Below, in pieces: positions 54,625-63,267 of a stretch of 64,000 nt of DNA; position 1 is the first letter of the stretch; the number at the start of each line of letters is the position of its first letter. Under the pieces are notes generated by a model. It worked only from the letters and a program-made list of their open reading frames with translations, was not told the DNA's origin and ran no database searches. The position numbers were made by a program, and so were the translations under genes. This DNA is from Paucibacter sp. B2R-40 (GTDB taxonomy: Bacteria; Pseudomonadota; Gammaproteobacteria; Burkholderiales; Burkholderiaceae_C). The DNA lies in NCBI RefSeq assembly GCF_025717555.1, contig NZ_JAJIRP010000002.1, positions 372,001 through 436,000 on the forward strand, in the 5' to 3' direction.

Positions 54625-55332
54625 ATGAGCGAACATGAAACCCTGATTCGCATCCGCGATCTGTCCAAGTCTTACGAGCGCGGCGGTCAGGAAATTCCGG
54701 TGCTGCTGGACATCCAGCTCGATGTGGAGGCGGGCGACTTTGTTGCCTTGATGGGCCCCAGCGGCTCGGGCAAGAGCACCTTGCTGAATCTGATTGCCGG
54801 CATCGATCAACCCAGCAGCGGCCGTATCGAAATCGGCGGCATCGACATCGCCACACTCAGTGAAGCACAACTGGCCAATTGGCGCGCCGCCCATGTCGGC
54901 TTCATCTTCCAGTTCTACAACCTGCTGCCGGTGCTGACCGCGTTCGAGAACATCGAGCTGCCCTTGTTGTTGACAAATTTGTCGGCCAAGCAGCGCCGAG
55001 AACACACCTTGGCGGCGCTGGAGATGGTCAAGCTATCCGATCGAATGGATCATTACCCGAATGAACTCTCGGGCGGCCAGCAGCAGCGGGTGGCGATTGC
55101 CCGCGCGCTGGTCAGCGACCCGACCCTGATCGTCGCCGATGAGCCCACCGGCGACCTCGACCGCGTCACCGGCTCCGAGGTCTTGGACCTGCTGCAGCAA
55201 CTCAACCGCGATTTGGGCAAGACCATCGTGATGGTCACCCATGACCCCAAGGCTGCGGCGCGCGCACGCCGCATGGTGCATCTGGAAAAAGGCGTGTTGG
55301 TCAGCGAAGCCGAAATGAACGCCCAGGCCTGA
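54625..55332 (+). CDS. ABC transporter ATP-binding protein (MacB/LolD type)
   Basis: 235 residues. Walker A is [16 protein letters not shown], signature [15 protein letters not shown], Walker [14 protein letters not shown]-loop [15 protein letters not shown]. It is the nucleotide-binding subunit for the two FtsX-type permeases that follow. The gene begins 3 nt after the adaptor stop. Confidence 0.95.
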   Translation: MSEHETLIRIRDLSKSYERGGQEIPVLLDIQLDVEAGDFVALMGPSGSGKSTLLNLIAGIDQPSSGRIEIGGIDIATLSEAQLANWRAAHVGFIFQFYNLLPVLTAFENIELPLLLTNLSAKQRREHTLAALEMVKLSDRMDHYPNELSGGQQQRVAIARALVSDPTLIVADEPTGDLDRVTGSEVLDLLQQLNRDLGKTIVMVTHDPKAAARARRMVHLEKGVLVSEAEMNAQA

Positions 55333-55350
55333 AGCCCAAACTAAGCCACC

Positions 55351-56508
55351 ATGTTCCTCTTCAAGCTCCTGCTCAAAAACGCCTTTCGCCACAAGCTGCG
55401 CACGCTCCTGACCATGGTCGGTCTGGTGGTGGCGATCTGCGCGTTTGGGCTGCTGCGCACCATCATCAGTGCTTGGTACGCCGGCGTTGAAGGCAGCAGC
55501 AGCACGCGCCTGGTGACGCGCAGCGCGATCTCCTTGACCTTCCCGCTGCCGATGAACTATGCGCAGCGGCTCAAAGGCGTGGACGGCGTCAGCAGCATTT
55601 CCTGGTCGAACTGGTTCGGCGGCGTGTACCAAACGGAGCGCAATTTCTTCCCGCAGTTTGCCGTCGACCCGGTCAGCTATCTGGCGCTCTACCCCGAGTA
55701 CCGCTTGTCGGACGCAGAGCGGCTGGCATTTCTGCGCGACCGCCAGGGCGCCATCGTCGGGCGCAAGCTGGCCGATAAATATGGCTGGAAGCTCGGCGAC
55801 CAGATTCCCATTCGCGGCACCATTTACCCCGGCACCTGGACCTTCACGCTGCGCGGCATCTGGGACGGCGCCGAGGCCAAGACGGACGAGAGCCAGTTGC
55901 TGTTTCACTGGGCATTTTTGAACGAGTCGATACGCAAACTGGCGCCCAAGCGCGCCGATTCGGTCGGCGTCTACATCATCGGCATCAAAGACCCGCAAAA
56001 CGCGGCCTTGATTTCGCAGCGGGTCGACGCCGGCTTCAAGAACTCGCTGGCCGAAACGCTGACCGAGACCGAGTCGGCCTTCCAGCTCAGCTTTGTGTCT
56101 ATGAGCGAGGCGATTTTGCTGGCGATCGAAGCGGTCAGCTACATCATCGTCATCATCATCATGGCGGTGATGGCCAACACCATGACCATGACCGCGCGCG
56201 AGCGCCTGGCCGAATACGCGACGCTAAAGGCCTTGGGCTTTGCGCCCAGCTTTGTCGTCAAGCTCTTGTTCGGCGAGAGCCTCTTGATCGCGCTGCTCGG
56301 CGGCCTGGCCGGCCTGCTGCTGACACTGCCGCTGGCGGCAGGCTTTGGCAAGGCCATAGGCACGCTGCTGCCGGCTTTTCATGTCTCGGGCCTGACGATG
56401 AGTTTGCAGATGCTGGCGGCCTTGATCGTCGGCGCGGTGGCGGCTGCCTGGCCGGCGTGGAAGATGAGTCGAATTGATATTGTTCAGGGCCTGAGACATG
56501 TGGCGTAA
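55351..56508 (+). CDS. FtsX/MacB-type ABC permease, first
   Basis: 385 residues. The first helix is near 17-40 (LRTLLTMVGLVVAICAFGLL). A periplasmic domain (45-260) of the MacB-PCD type follows, and three helices lie at about 265-285, 315-345 and 350-370. FtsX marks are MTMTARERLAEYATLKALGF and PAWKMSRIDIVQGLRHVA at the end. It exports a substrate, possibly a lipid, peptide or drug, with the adaptor and ATPase. Its last 58 bases are duplicated at 56602-56659. Confidence 0.93.
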   Translation: MFLFKLLLKNAFRHKLRTLLTMVGLVVAICAFGLLRTIISAWYAGVEGSSSTRLVTRSAISLTFPLPMNYAQRLKGVDGVSSISWSNWFGGVYQTERNFFPQFAVDPVSYLALYPEYRLSDAERLAFLRDRQGAIVGRKLADKYGWKLGDQIPIRGTIYPGTWTFTLRGIWDGAEAKTDESQLLFHWAFLNESIRKLAPKRADSVGVYIIGIKDPQNAALISQRVDAGFKNSLAETLTETESAFQLSFVSMSEAILLAIEAVSYIIVIIIMAVMANTMTMTARERLAEYATLKALGFAPSFVVKLLFGESLLIALLGGLAGLLLTLPLAAGFGKAIGTLLPAFHVSGLTMSLQMLAALIVGAVAAAWPAWKMSRIDIVQGLRHVA

Positions 56509-56551
56509 TCTTCAAGGGCCGAGCGCCGGGCCGCCCCAAGCCGACCCGCAT

Positions 56552-56591
56552 CCCCTCGGGCGATCGACCGGCGTACTCGCCGGGCGAGGGG
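56552..56591. repeat. GC-rich palindrome between the permease and the remnant
   Basis: CCCCTCG (56552-56558) pairs with CGAGGGG (56585-56591). The tip is CCGGCG-TACT-CGCCGG (56568-56583), a perfect 6-bp stem with a four-base loop. It lies in the 93 nt between the intact permease end and the remnant. Confidence 0.7.
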
Positions 56592-56601
56592 CCAACATCT
56601 C

Positions 56602-56659
56602 GCCGGCCTGGAAGATGAGTCGGATAGATATTGTTCAGGGGCTGAGGCACGTGGCATGA
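56602..56659 (+). pseudogene. 3' remnant of a lost paralogous permease gene
   Basis: 58 bases match the last 58 bases of the preceding permease (56451-56508) at 50 positions. Both code for PAWKMSRIDIVQGLRHVA and stop. All differences are silent: GCG/GCC, CGA/CGG, ATT/ATA, GGC/GGG, AGA/AGG, CAT/CAC, GCG/GCA, TAA/TGA. The remnant's TGA overlaps the next permease's ATG (ATGA), the coupling expected of a real upstream gene. Confidence 0.85.
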
Positions 56660-57825
56660 AAGCGATCCCACTTTCATACATCGCCCGGAATTTATGGGTG
56701 CGGCGCGTCACCACCTTGTTGACGGCCGGCGGCATGGCCCTGGTCGTTTACGTGTTTGCCACCGTCTTGATGATGAGCGAAGGCATACGCGCAACGCTGG
56801 TGGCGACCGGCCAACCGGACAATGTGATCGCCTTGCGCAAGGGCGCCGGCGCCGAGATCAACAGCGGTGTTGACCGCATCCAGGCCAGCATTCTGGAGAG
56901 TCTGCCCGGCATCGCCACCGATGCGAACGGCCAGCCGCTGATCACCAAGGAACCGGTGGTGCTGAACAACCTGCCCAAGCGCGGCAGCGGCAAACCCAGC
57001 AATGTGACGGTGCGGGGCACCAGCGAGCGCGGCCTGCAACTGCGCCCACAGGTGCAAATGATCGAGGGCCGGATGTTCCGCCCTGGCACCTCGGAAATCA
57101 TCACTGGCAAAGCGATTGCACGCGGCTTTCAGGGCGCGGGCTTGGGCGAGACGCTGCGCTTCGCCGGCCGCGACTGGACGGTGGTGGGCGTGTTTGACGC
57201 AGGCCGCACCGGCTTTGACTCCGAAATTTGGGGCGACGCCGAGCAAATGCTGCAGGCCTTCCGGCGCGGTGCGTTTTCCAGCGTGGTGTTCCGGCTCGCC
57301 GATGCGAGTCAATTTGAAGCACTCAAAGCCAAGCTGGCGGATGACCCGCGGCTGACGGTCGAACTCAAACGCGAGGCGGTGTTTTACGCCGAACAAAGCG
57401 AGGCGCTGGCCAAGTTCATCAGCATCCTGGGTACGGCGCTGTCGGTGATTTTTTCGATAGGCGCCATCGTCGGCGCGATGATCACGATGTTTGCGGCGGT
57501 GGCTTCGCGCGTGGGCGAGATCGGCACCTTGCGGGCCCTGGGCTTCCAGCGCGGCGCGGTGCTCTTGGCTTTTATGCTGGAGTCGCTGCTGCTGGCCTTG
57601 GTCGGCGGCCTGATCGGTTTGGCCGCCGCTTCGCTGATGCAAACGGTCAATATCTCGACCACCAACTTCCAGACCTTCTCGGAACTGGCCTTTCAGTTCA
57701 AGCTGACCCCGGCCATCGTCTGGCAAACGCTGCTGTTCTCCTTGTTCATGGGCTTTGTCGGCGGCTTCATCCCGGCTTGGGGCGCGGCGCGGATGAAGAT
57801 CGTCGATTGTTTGCGGGCGGCATAA
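56656..57825 (+). CDS. FtsX/MacB-type ABC permease, second
   Basis: 389 residues. A first helix near 14-40 (VTTLLTAGGMALVVYVFATV) is followed by a periplasmic MacB-PCD domain (about 45-265), helices at about 265-290, 315-340 and 355-380. FtsX marks are VASRVGEIGTLRALGFQRGA and GGFIPAWGAARMKIVDCLRA. It probably pairs with the first permease in a heterodimer. Its start overlaps the stop of the permease remnant. The operon ends here; a short hairpin with a T run on the minus strand lies near 57876-57890. Confidence 0.93.
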   Translation: MKAIPLSYIARNLWVRRVTTLLTAGGMALVVYVFATVLMMSEGIRATLVATGQPDNVIALRKGAGAEINSGVDRIQASILESLPGIATDANGQPLITKEPVVLNNLPKRGSGKPSNVTVRGTSERGLQLRPQVQMIEGRMFRPGTSEIITGKAIARGFQGAGLGETLRFAGRDWTVVGVFDAGRTGFDSEIWGDAEQMLQAFRRGAFSSVVFRLADASQFEALKAKLADDPRLTVELKREAVFYAEQSEALAKFISILGTALSVIFSIGAIVGAMITMFAAVASRVGEIGTLRALGFQRGAVLLAFMLESLLLALVGGLIGLAAASLMQTVNISTTNFQTFSELAFQFKLTPAIVWQTLLFSLFMGFVGGFIPAWGAARMKIVDCLRAA

Positions 57826-58083
57826 AGCCAAGCCAAGCCAAGCTGGCTGACGCGGCCGGACGATGCCACGAAAAACAGGGTTAGCCCCTGGTGACACCCC
57901 CCCTGAATGCGGGAGCACCGCCTAGGCTAAACACCCATGGGATGAACGCCTCAAACGTGAACAAATGGGCACTCATTCGGTGGGTCCCAAGGTCCGCGCT
58001 TCAGGCTTGTCCTTCAGCCCGCAAGGCCATATCAAACGGCCCAAGTTCCCACCGTCAACCGATTGACCGAGAGGGACTTATTG

Positions 58084-58737
58084 ATGAAGCTTTCCACACC
58101 AAGCCGTTTTGGGCTCGCGGCCCTGGCCCTGGCCGCCTCGAGCGTGGCCTTTGCCGATGCACCAAGCATTTACACGCAGGGCTTCGAGAACCTGGCCACC
58201 TCCGGCTGGCTGCTGACGAATAACAGCGCGCCAGCGGGCCTGGCCTGGTTCCAGGGCGTGCCCGAGTCGCTGAGCGCGCAGGCCGGCGCCACAGACTCAT
58301 TTGCGATGGCGACCTATAACAGCGCCCTCAACGGCACTGGCAGCATCGACAACTGGCTGATCAGCCCCGAGATCGCGCTGAACGGCGCCACCGAGCTGAG
58401 TTTTTGGGCCCGCACCGAAGACACCGCCGGCTATGCCGACCAGATCAAGGTCTACTTCAGCGCCGGTTCCGCCTCCAACACCGCCAGTTTCACCACGCTG
58501 CTGAGCTCGGTCGCGGCCAGCACTGGCGGCTGGACCCAGTACAGCTTGGCATTGCCCAATGCCGCCTCGGGCCGGATTGCCTTTGACTACGCTGTGGCCG
58601 ACGCCAACAACGCCAATGTGATCGCGATCGACAGCGTCAGCATCACCGCCGCCGTGCCCGAGCCGAGCAGCTATGCCTTGATGGGCCTGGGCTTGTGCGC
58701 CGTGGCCTTCGCCCGCCGCAAAGTCCGCGCCCAGTAA
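58084..58737 (+). CDS. PEP-CTERM sorted protein with choice-of-anchor/jellyroll domain
   Basis: 217 residues from the ATG at 58084 with GAGAGGG 8 nt upstream. A signal peptide ends SVAFAD. The middle (FENLATSGWLLTNNSAPAGL, IDNWLISPEIALNGATELSF, WARTEDTAGYADQIKVYF) is the choice-of-anchor J type beta-jellyroll. The C-terminus has the PEP-CTERM signal: VPEPSSYALMGLGLCAVAFA and then RRK. Such proteins are cut and anchored by exosortase A on export; no exosortase gene is present here. Confidence 0.92.
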   Translation: MKLSTPSRFGLAALALAASSVAFADAPSIYTQGFENLATSGWLLTNNSAPAGLAWFQGVPESLSAQAGATDSFAMATYNSALNGTGSIDNWLISPEIALNGATELSFWARTEDTAGYADQIKVYFSAGSASNTASFTTLLSSVAASTGGWTQYSLALPNAASGRIAFDYAVADANNANVIAIDSVSITAAVPEPSSYALMGLGLCAVAFARRKVRAQ

Positions 58738-58782
58738 GTCGCTTCAACTTAGCGCCCTGCTTTGAAACAAGGAATGACTCCC

Positions 58783-59217
58783 ATGAAAATCAAGATCAGC
58801 CCCCTGGCTGCGGCGTTCGCCGTGGTCACCCTGCTGGCCGCGTCGGCCGCATCGGCGGCCACCGTCGCCAAAGACCCGGTCACCGGTGAATTGCGCGCCC
58901 CCACCGCAAGCGAAGCCCAGGCCCTGAGCCAGCCCGCCTCCAGCGGACGGGTCGGCGTCAAAGCCGCATCCACAAGCACGCAAGCGCGTGGCCTGTTGAC
59001 AGGTCGCATCAACCCTCAGCCGGTTCAACATGCCGACGGTTCGGTCGAGCATGAGCTCGATGAAAGCTCGCTGTCCTTCAGCGTCGCCACGCGCAATAGC
59101 GACGGCAGCATCAGCCAAGCCTGCGTGACCGGCGCGCAAGCCGCCGACGCCGCCATGAAGGCGCCCGCCAAGACCAATGCCAAGACCGCCAAGGGACACA
59201 GCCATGACCTCAAATAA
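58783..59217 (+). CDS. Small secreted protein beside PEP-CTERM gene
   Basis: 144 residues from the ATG at 58783 (AAGGA 10 nt upstream; an in-frame ATG at 58774 is possible). The signal peptide ends SAASAATV. The conserved-looking core is VEHELDESSLSFSVATRNSD then GSISQACVTGAQAADAAM. It resembles the small proteins called post-PEP-CTERM-1 in recent annotations; this is from memory and not checked. The lysine-rich tail ends AKTAKGHSHDLK. Its end overlaps the start of the metalloprotease gene by 14 bases. Confidence 0.75.
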   Translation: MKIKISPLAAAFAVVTLLAASAASAATVAKDPVTGELRAPTASEAQALSQPASSGRVGVKAASTSTQARGLLTGRINPQPVQHADGSVEHELDESSLSFSVATRNSDGSISQACVTGAQAADAAMKAPAKTNAKTAKGHSHDLK

Positions 59218-60664
59218 GACGACCTTCTCGACTTCGCTGCGCCACGGCAAGGTCGCCGCTGCGGCCTTGCTGCTGGCGTCCACGCTGGGCCTGTCGCTGC
59301 AAGCGCAAGCCGCTGCCACCATCGTCATCAACAACGTCAACGCCGCCGGCGTCGGCTTCAATGACACCACGCCGGCCACTCCCGTGGGCGGCAACACCGG
59401 CACCACGCTAGGCCAGCAACGTCTGATCGCCTTCACCCATGCCGCCAATATCTGGGGCGCCACGCTGACCAGCAGCCAGCCTATCGTGATCAATGCGCAG
59501 TTCTCTGCCCTGACCTGCACGAGCGCCTCGGCGGTACTGGGCAGCGCCGGCGCGACCTCGGCATTCCGCAATTTTGCCAATGCCCCCAAGGCCAACACGC
59601 TGTACTCCTACGCCTTGGCCAACAAGCTGGCCGGGGCTTATCTGGGCACGGCCAACGCTGCACAAATCAGCGCCAACTTCAACAGCAATCTCGGCAACAC
59701 CGGCTGCCTGGATGGCACATTCTTCTATCTTGGCCTGGACAGCAACCACGGCGCCAATATCGACTTCGTGGTCACGCTCTTGCATGAGATGGGCCATGGC
59801 ATCGGCTTCCAGACCTTCACCAATGGCCAAACCGGCGCGCAAAACGGCGGCGTCCCGGCGATCTGGGATCACTTCCTGTACGGCAGCACGGCCGGCAAGC
59901 TCTGGAAGGACATGACTAACGCCGAACGCGTGGCTTCGGCCATCAGCATCGACAAGCTGGTCTGGACCGGGGCCGGGGTCAATGCCGAGATCCCCAATGT
60001 CTTGCGTCTTGGCCTGCCGGCCTTGAGCGTCAGTGGTTCGCAGGCCGGCGCTTTCGCCGGCAACCATGCCGTCGGTGAGGCCTCCTTCGGCCCGGCGGTC
60101 GGCACGGTGGCACTGGCTGGCGCGGTGATGCCGGTGACCGAGGCCGGCGGTGCGCTGAGCCAGGCCTGCTCGCCGCTCAGCGCGGCCAATGCACAGGCCG
60201 TCAATGGCAATGTGGCGCTGCTCAGCCGCGGCACTTGCGGCTTCGCCGTCAAGGTCAAGAACGCGCAGAACGCAGGTGCCAAGGGCGTGATCGTGGCCGA
60301 CAACGCGGCCGGTGCCGTCACCGGCATGGGCGGCTCTGACGCCACCGTGACCATCCCCTCGGTGCGCATCACGCAAGCCGATGGCGCTGCCTTGCTGGCT
60401 CAGCTGGGCAAGCGCACCCGCACCTCATCGGGTGTGACTGGCGCCTTCAACCTGGTGGGCTCGCAATACTCGGGCGCCGATGCGCTGGGTCGCATGATGA
60501 TGTTTGCACCCAACCCCTACCAGAGCGGCTCCTCGGTGTCTCACTTTGACACCTCGGCCTTCCGCAACCAGTTGATGGAACCCGCCATCAGCGGCGACCT
60601 GACCCAATCGGTGCTGGTACCGAAGGACTTGACCTTCAAGTTGCTGCAGGACATCGGCTGGTAA
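59204..60664 (+). CDS. Secreted zinc metalloprotease with PA domain
   Basis: 486 residues from the ATG at 59204, 14 bases inside the preceding gene. The signal peptide ends LSLQAQAAATI. The zinc site is VVTLLHEMGHGIGFQTF with His194, Glu195 and His198; no His follows at the metzincin position, so the third ligand is open. Residues about 300-400 form a PA (protease-associated) insert: GNVALLSRGTCGFAVKVKNA and QNAGAKGVIVADNAAG. The C-terminal part contains FRNQLMEPAISGDLTQSV, close to the leishmanolysin-like motif with MEP. It should digest extracellular protein. Confidence 0.9.
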   Translation: MTSNKTTFSTSLRHGKVAAAALLLASTLGLSLQAQAAATIVINNVNAAGVGFNDTTPATPVGGNTGTTLGQQRLIAFTHAANIWGATLTSSQPIVINAQFSALTCTSASAVLGSAGATSAFRNFANAPKANTLYSYALANKLAGAYLGTANAAQISANFNSNLGNTGCLDGTFFYLGLDSNHGANIDFVVTLLHEMGHGIGFQTFTNGQTGAQNGGVPAIWDHFLYGSTAGKLWKDMTNAERVASAISIDKLVWTGAGVNAEIPNVLRLGLPALSVSGSQAGAFAGNHAVGEASFGPAVGTVALAGAVMPVTEAGGALSQACSPLSAANAQAVNGNVALLSRGTCGFAVKVKNAQNAGAKGVIVADNAAGAVTGMGGSDATVTIPSVRITQADGAALLAQLGKRTRTSSGVTGAFNLVGSQYSGADALGRMMMFAPNPYQSGSSVSHFDTSAFRNQLMEPAISGDLTQSVLVPKDLTFKLLQDIGW

Positions 60665-60710
60665 ATTCGGACCGGCTCTGGCCAAGCCCGCTCGCCGGGC
60701 TGCTTGGCTC

Positions 60711-60747
60711 AAACGGCAGGGTGTGTTGAGCACCCTGCCGTTTTTCC
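60711..60747 (+). terminator. Rho-independent terminator of the metalloprotease gene
   Basis: AAACGGCAGGGTG pairs with CACCCTGCCGTTT (13 bp, perfect) around a seven-base loop, followed by TTTTT. It closes the operon that begins at 58084. Confidence 0.95.
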
Positions 60748-60859
60748 TTCTGCGCTTGTTCGCCGCAGCCAGCCTGCGAAGGCAAAGCCCCCGTGCAGTC
60801 CACTCGCAAAGGCGACGCCAATGTGTCGCATCAGTGTTTGTACCTAAGGGAAAATCCTG

Positions 60860-60898
60860 GCGCCCCCACCCCCTGAACCCCCGCGTTCAGGGGGGCGC
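60860..60898. repeat. Strong GC-rich hairpin without T run
   Basis: CCCCCTGAAC (60869-60878) pairs with GTTCAGGGGG (60885-60894) around CCCCGC, with GCGCC/GGCGC-type pairing outside. It lies 113 nt after the terminator. It resembles intergenic palindromes rather than a terminator. Confidence 0.7.
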
Positions 60899-61092
60899 AC
60901 CCAAGACTGCATCTCGATACGCTGTTGATTCACACAAACCGGTGCTGCTCGGCAGTATTGGCAACACCCTGAGTGCTGATGGCGTTTGCCGGACTTTGGC
61001 CGGGCGACGCAACGACGCGGGTCCGGCTCTGCGCAAACGAAGCCGGCCAATTCGGGCCTGTCGGCCCTTTGTCCTCTGAGGAGTTTCCGTCC

Positions 61093-62802
61093 ATGAGCAA
61101 AACTCAAACCGCGATGCAGCATCGCTTCGCGTTTTTGGCCCTCGCCGTGATGGCTTTGGTCGCCTCGCAAGCGCAGGCCCAGGTCGCCAAGCCCTACTTC
61201 GAGTTCAAGAAACCAAAGATGATTGCCATCGACGGCGATCTGTCCCATGACATCAATGGCCTCGCGGCGCCGGTCAGCAACCCAAGCGGCGCCTATGTTT
61301 TCGGCTTCGAGGGCGTCAGCCAATACGACGGCTCCTTCTTCGGTCGCAACTTCATCCCGCCAGACACGATTGGCGCTGTGGGTGCAAGCCAGTACATGGC
61401 AACGACCAACGGCGCCTACGCGGTCTTTAACAAGACCACCGGGGTGCGCACCTCGCTGGTTTCTGACGTCGCCTTTTGGGCCGCCGCCGGGCAAACCGGC
61501 GCCAATGGTGATTCGCGGGTCATGTACAGCGCATCCGCCAATCGCTGGATTGCGATGTCCTTCGGAGCCAATGCCAAGGACCTGCAAATCGCTGTGTCCA
61601 ATACCTCCGACGCGCTGGGCGGCTGGCAGTCGACCAAGTTTGAGGGCTATGGCGGCCTTGGCTTTGGCGCCACGGCCGACTACCCCACTTTGGCAATGGA
61701 TCGCAATGCGGTCTATATCGGCACCAACAACTTCGCACCTGCATCGTCTGGCGGCACCAACAGCTTCCGTGGCACCACGATGAACGTGATTCCACTCGAC
61801 AGCTTGTTCAGCGCCGGCGCACCGACGACCAGCAATATGAAGCAATTTGTCACGCCCTATGTGAACGGCTCGGGCAGCAATGTTGACCGTGGCTTTGCGC
61901 AACAAGGGGTCAACAGCTCATCGGCAGGCTCCACCGGCAAGGTAGTGGCCACGTCTTTGTTCGACTATGACACCCGCACCTTCAATGTCACTGGGCTCTC
62001 GTCCTCGTCAGCCACCGGATCTGCTGTGACCGCGTCGGTCGGAATTGGGGAAAAAGCCTTTGAAAGCCCCAGTCCCGCGCATCAGCCTTCGGCCGCCATT
62101 GCCGCCAACCGGGCCGTTGTGGACGCAGGCGACGAGCGCATCAGCAGCGCCGTTTACGAAGCCAACGGCCGCATTTACATGGTCAAAACGGTCGACCCCG
62201 TCGCCAATGGCGTGGCCGACAATTCGCGCATTCGCTACACGGTGCTCGACGCCAACACCAACGCCATTCTTGACGAAGGCGATATCGGCCAAGCCGGCTA
62301 TGACTACTACCAAGGCTCGATTGCCGTCAATGAACTCGGCCAGGTTGTGATCGGCTACAACCGCTCCGGCCTTGACGCTGCCACCGGCAAGATCAGCTTC
62401 ATGGGTCAATCCTTCAACACGGCCGCCAATGGTCATTTGGTGTCTCAAAGTGGCGAGCTCTTGCTCAAGGAAAGCCTGGTTGACGACTATCACAACGGCA
62501 GTTTGTTTGGACAAGCGGCGGCTGGGCGCCAGCGCTGGGGGGACTACAGCTCGGTCTCGGTGGACCCGACCGACTCCAGCAAGTTCTACCTGATCGGCGA
62601 GTTTGCACGTGAGTACAACAATGCTGACGGCGGCCATCCTGGCGGCACCGGCGGCTCGCGTTGGGGCACGTGGATTGCGGTGATTGATGCCAACGTGGCG
62701 GCGGTTCCTGAGCCCAGCAGCTGGCTGATGCTGGTTTGCGGCATCAGTGCAGTCGGCTTTGTTGCCCATCGGCGCCGTCGCAACGAGAGCCTTGCTGCCT
62801 AA
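61093..62802 (+). CDS. PEP-CTERM sorted protein, large
   Basis: 569 residues from the ATG at 61093, GAGGAG 8 nt upstream. The signal peptide ends VASQAQAQV. The body lacks named motifs but contains repeated aromatic beta segments (YVFGFEGVSQYDGSFFGRNF, DSRVMYSASANRWIAMSFGA, YPTLAMDRNAVYIGTNNFAP) that suggest a beta-propeller. The C-terminal sorting signal is VPEPSSWLMLVCGISAVGFV and then RRRR. It should be anchored or released by exosortase A. It forms its own unit, bounded by two terminators. Confidence 0.9.
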   Translation: MSKTQTAMQHRFAFLALAVMALVASQAQAQVAKPYFEFKKPKMIAIDGDLSHDINGLAAPVSNPSGAYVFGFEGVSQYDGSFFGRNFIPPDTIGAVGASQYMATTNGAYAVFNKTTGVRTSLVSDVAFWAAAGQTGANGDSRVMYSASANRWIAMSFGANAKDLQIAVSNTSDALGGWQSTKFEGYGGLGFGATADYPTLAMDRNAVYIGTNNFAPASSGGTNSFRGTTMNVIPLDSLFSAGAPTTSNMKQFVTPYVNGSGSNVDRGFAQQGVNSSSAGSTGKVVATSLFDYDTRTFNVTGLSSSSATGSAVTASVGIGEKAFESPSPAHQPSAAIAANRAVVDAGDERISSAVYEANGRIYMVKTVDPVANGVADNSRIRYTVLDANTNAILDEGDIGQAGYDYYQGSIAVNELGQVVIGYNRSGLDAATGKISFMGQSFNTAANGHLVSQSGELLLKESLVDDYHNGSLFGQAAAGRQRWGDYSSVSVDPTDSSKFYLIGEFAREYNNADGGHPGGTGGSRWGTWIAVIDANVAAVPEPSSWLMLVCGISAVGFVAHRRRRNESLAA

Positions 62803-62834
62803 AGGCGGCGACGAATCCCTTCAAAGACCTGCCG

Positions 62835-62871
62835 GCGCGGATCGGGTTGGTGCCCGATCCGCGCTTTTTTT
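62835..62871 (+). terminator. Rho-independent terminator of the large PEP-CTERM gene
   Basis: GCGCGGATCGGG pairs perfectly with CCCGATCCGCGC (12 bp) around TTGGTG, followed by seven T. It ends 15 nt before the chosen start of the next gene. Confidence 0.96.
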
Positions 62872-62886
62872 GGAGTGGCTCCAGCG

Positions 62887-63267
62887 ATGGTTTCTCAACT
62901 GCCCGGGGCAGCGCCTGCGGTCTGGACATTGGACGGGCTCTGGGGCGGCGACCGCCTGCAATTGACGATCGACGTCCTGGGCGCTCGGCTTGAAACAGAT
63001 GGCGCCAGCGGTAGCTTCAGCGCCCCCTTGCGCGTCGCCAAGGACGGCCGCTTTGTGGCCGCCGGACACTTCAGCCAGCACCAGCCCGGGCCCGATCTTG
63101 CCGACGCAGTACCCGCCACTGCCGCCACCGACCGAGCCAGCTTCGCTGGCGAAATTGCGCCCGACGGCTTGACCATGTCCCTGTCAATTCAAAGCGCGGC
63201 CTCTGCCGCGCCGCAGATCTTCTGCCTGCGCAAAGGCGTCAAGGTCAAGCTGATTCGCTGCCTTTGA
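62887..63267 (+). CDS. Hypothetical protein, 126 residues
   Basis: The ATG at 62887 has GGAG 11 nt upstream; GTG 62875 is an alternative. The product is beta-rich: WTLDGLWGGDRLQLTIDVLG, FSAPLRVAKDGRFVAAGHFS and IFCLRKGVKVKLIRCL. No signal peptide or membrane helix is visible. I recognise no family. Its 3' end overlaps the convergent membrane gene by 23 bases. The upstream terminator leaves almost no room for a separate promoter. Confidence 0.65.
   Translation: MVSQLPGAAPAVWTLDGLWGGDRLQLTIDVLGARLETDGASGSFSAPLRVAKDGRFVAAGHFSQHQPGPDLADAVPATAATDRASFAGEIAPDGLTMSLSIQSAASAAPQIFCLRKGVKVKLIRCL

Larger units (their letters stand above)
60665..61092. other. 428-nt gap between metalloprotease and next PEP-CTERM gene
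   Basis: It contains the terminator at 60711-60747 and a second strong hairpin at 60860-60898. GAGGAG (61079-61084) is the Shine-Dalgarno of the next gene. I see no convincing reading frame; a promoter for the 61093 gene must lie between 60900 and 61070. Confidence 0.6.

Noticed and set aside
53574-55005. Minus-strand frames of 364 and 382 codons opposite the export operon
   Set aside because: Shadows of the adaptor and ATPase genes with no recognisable domains.
57876-57890. Hairpin CAGGG-TTAGC-CCCTG with a T run on the minus strand
   Set aside because: The T run is on the strand opposite to all nearby genes and the stem is only 5 bp, so I do not call a terminator.
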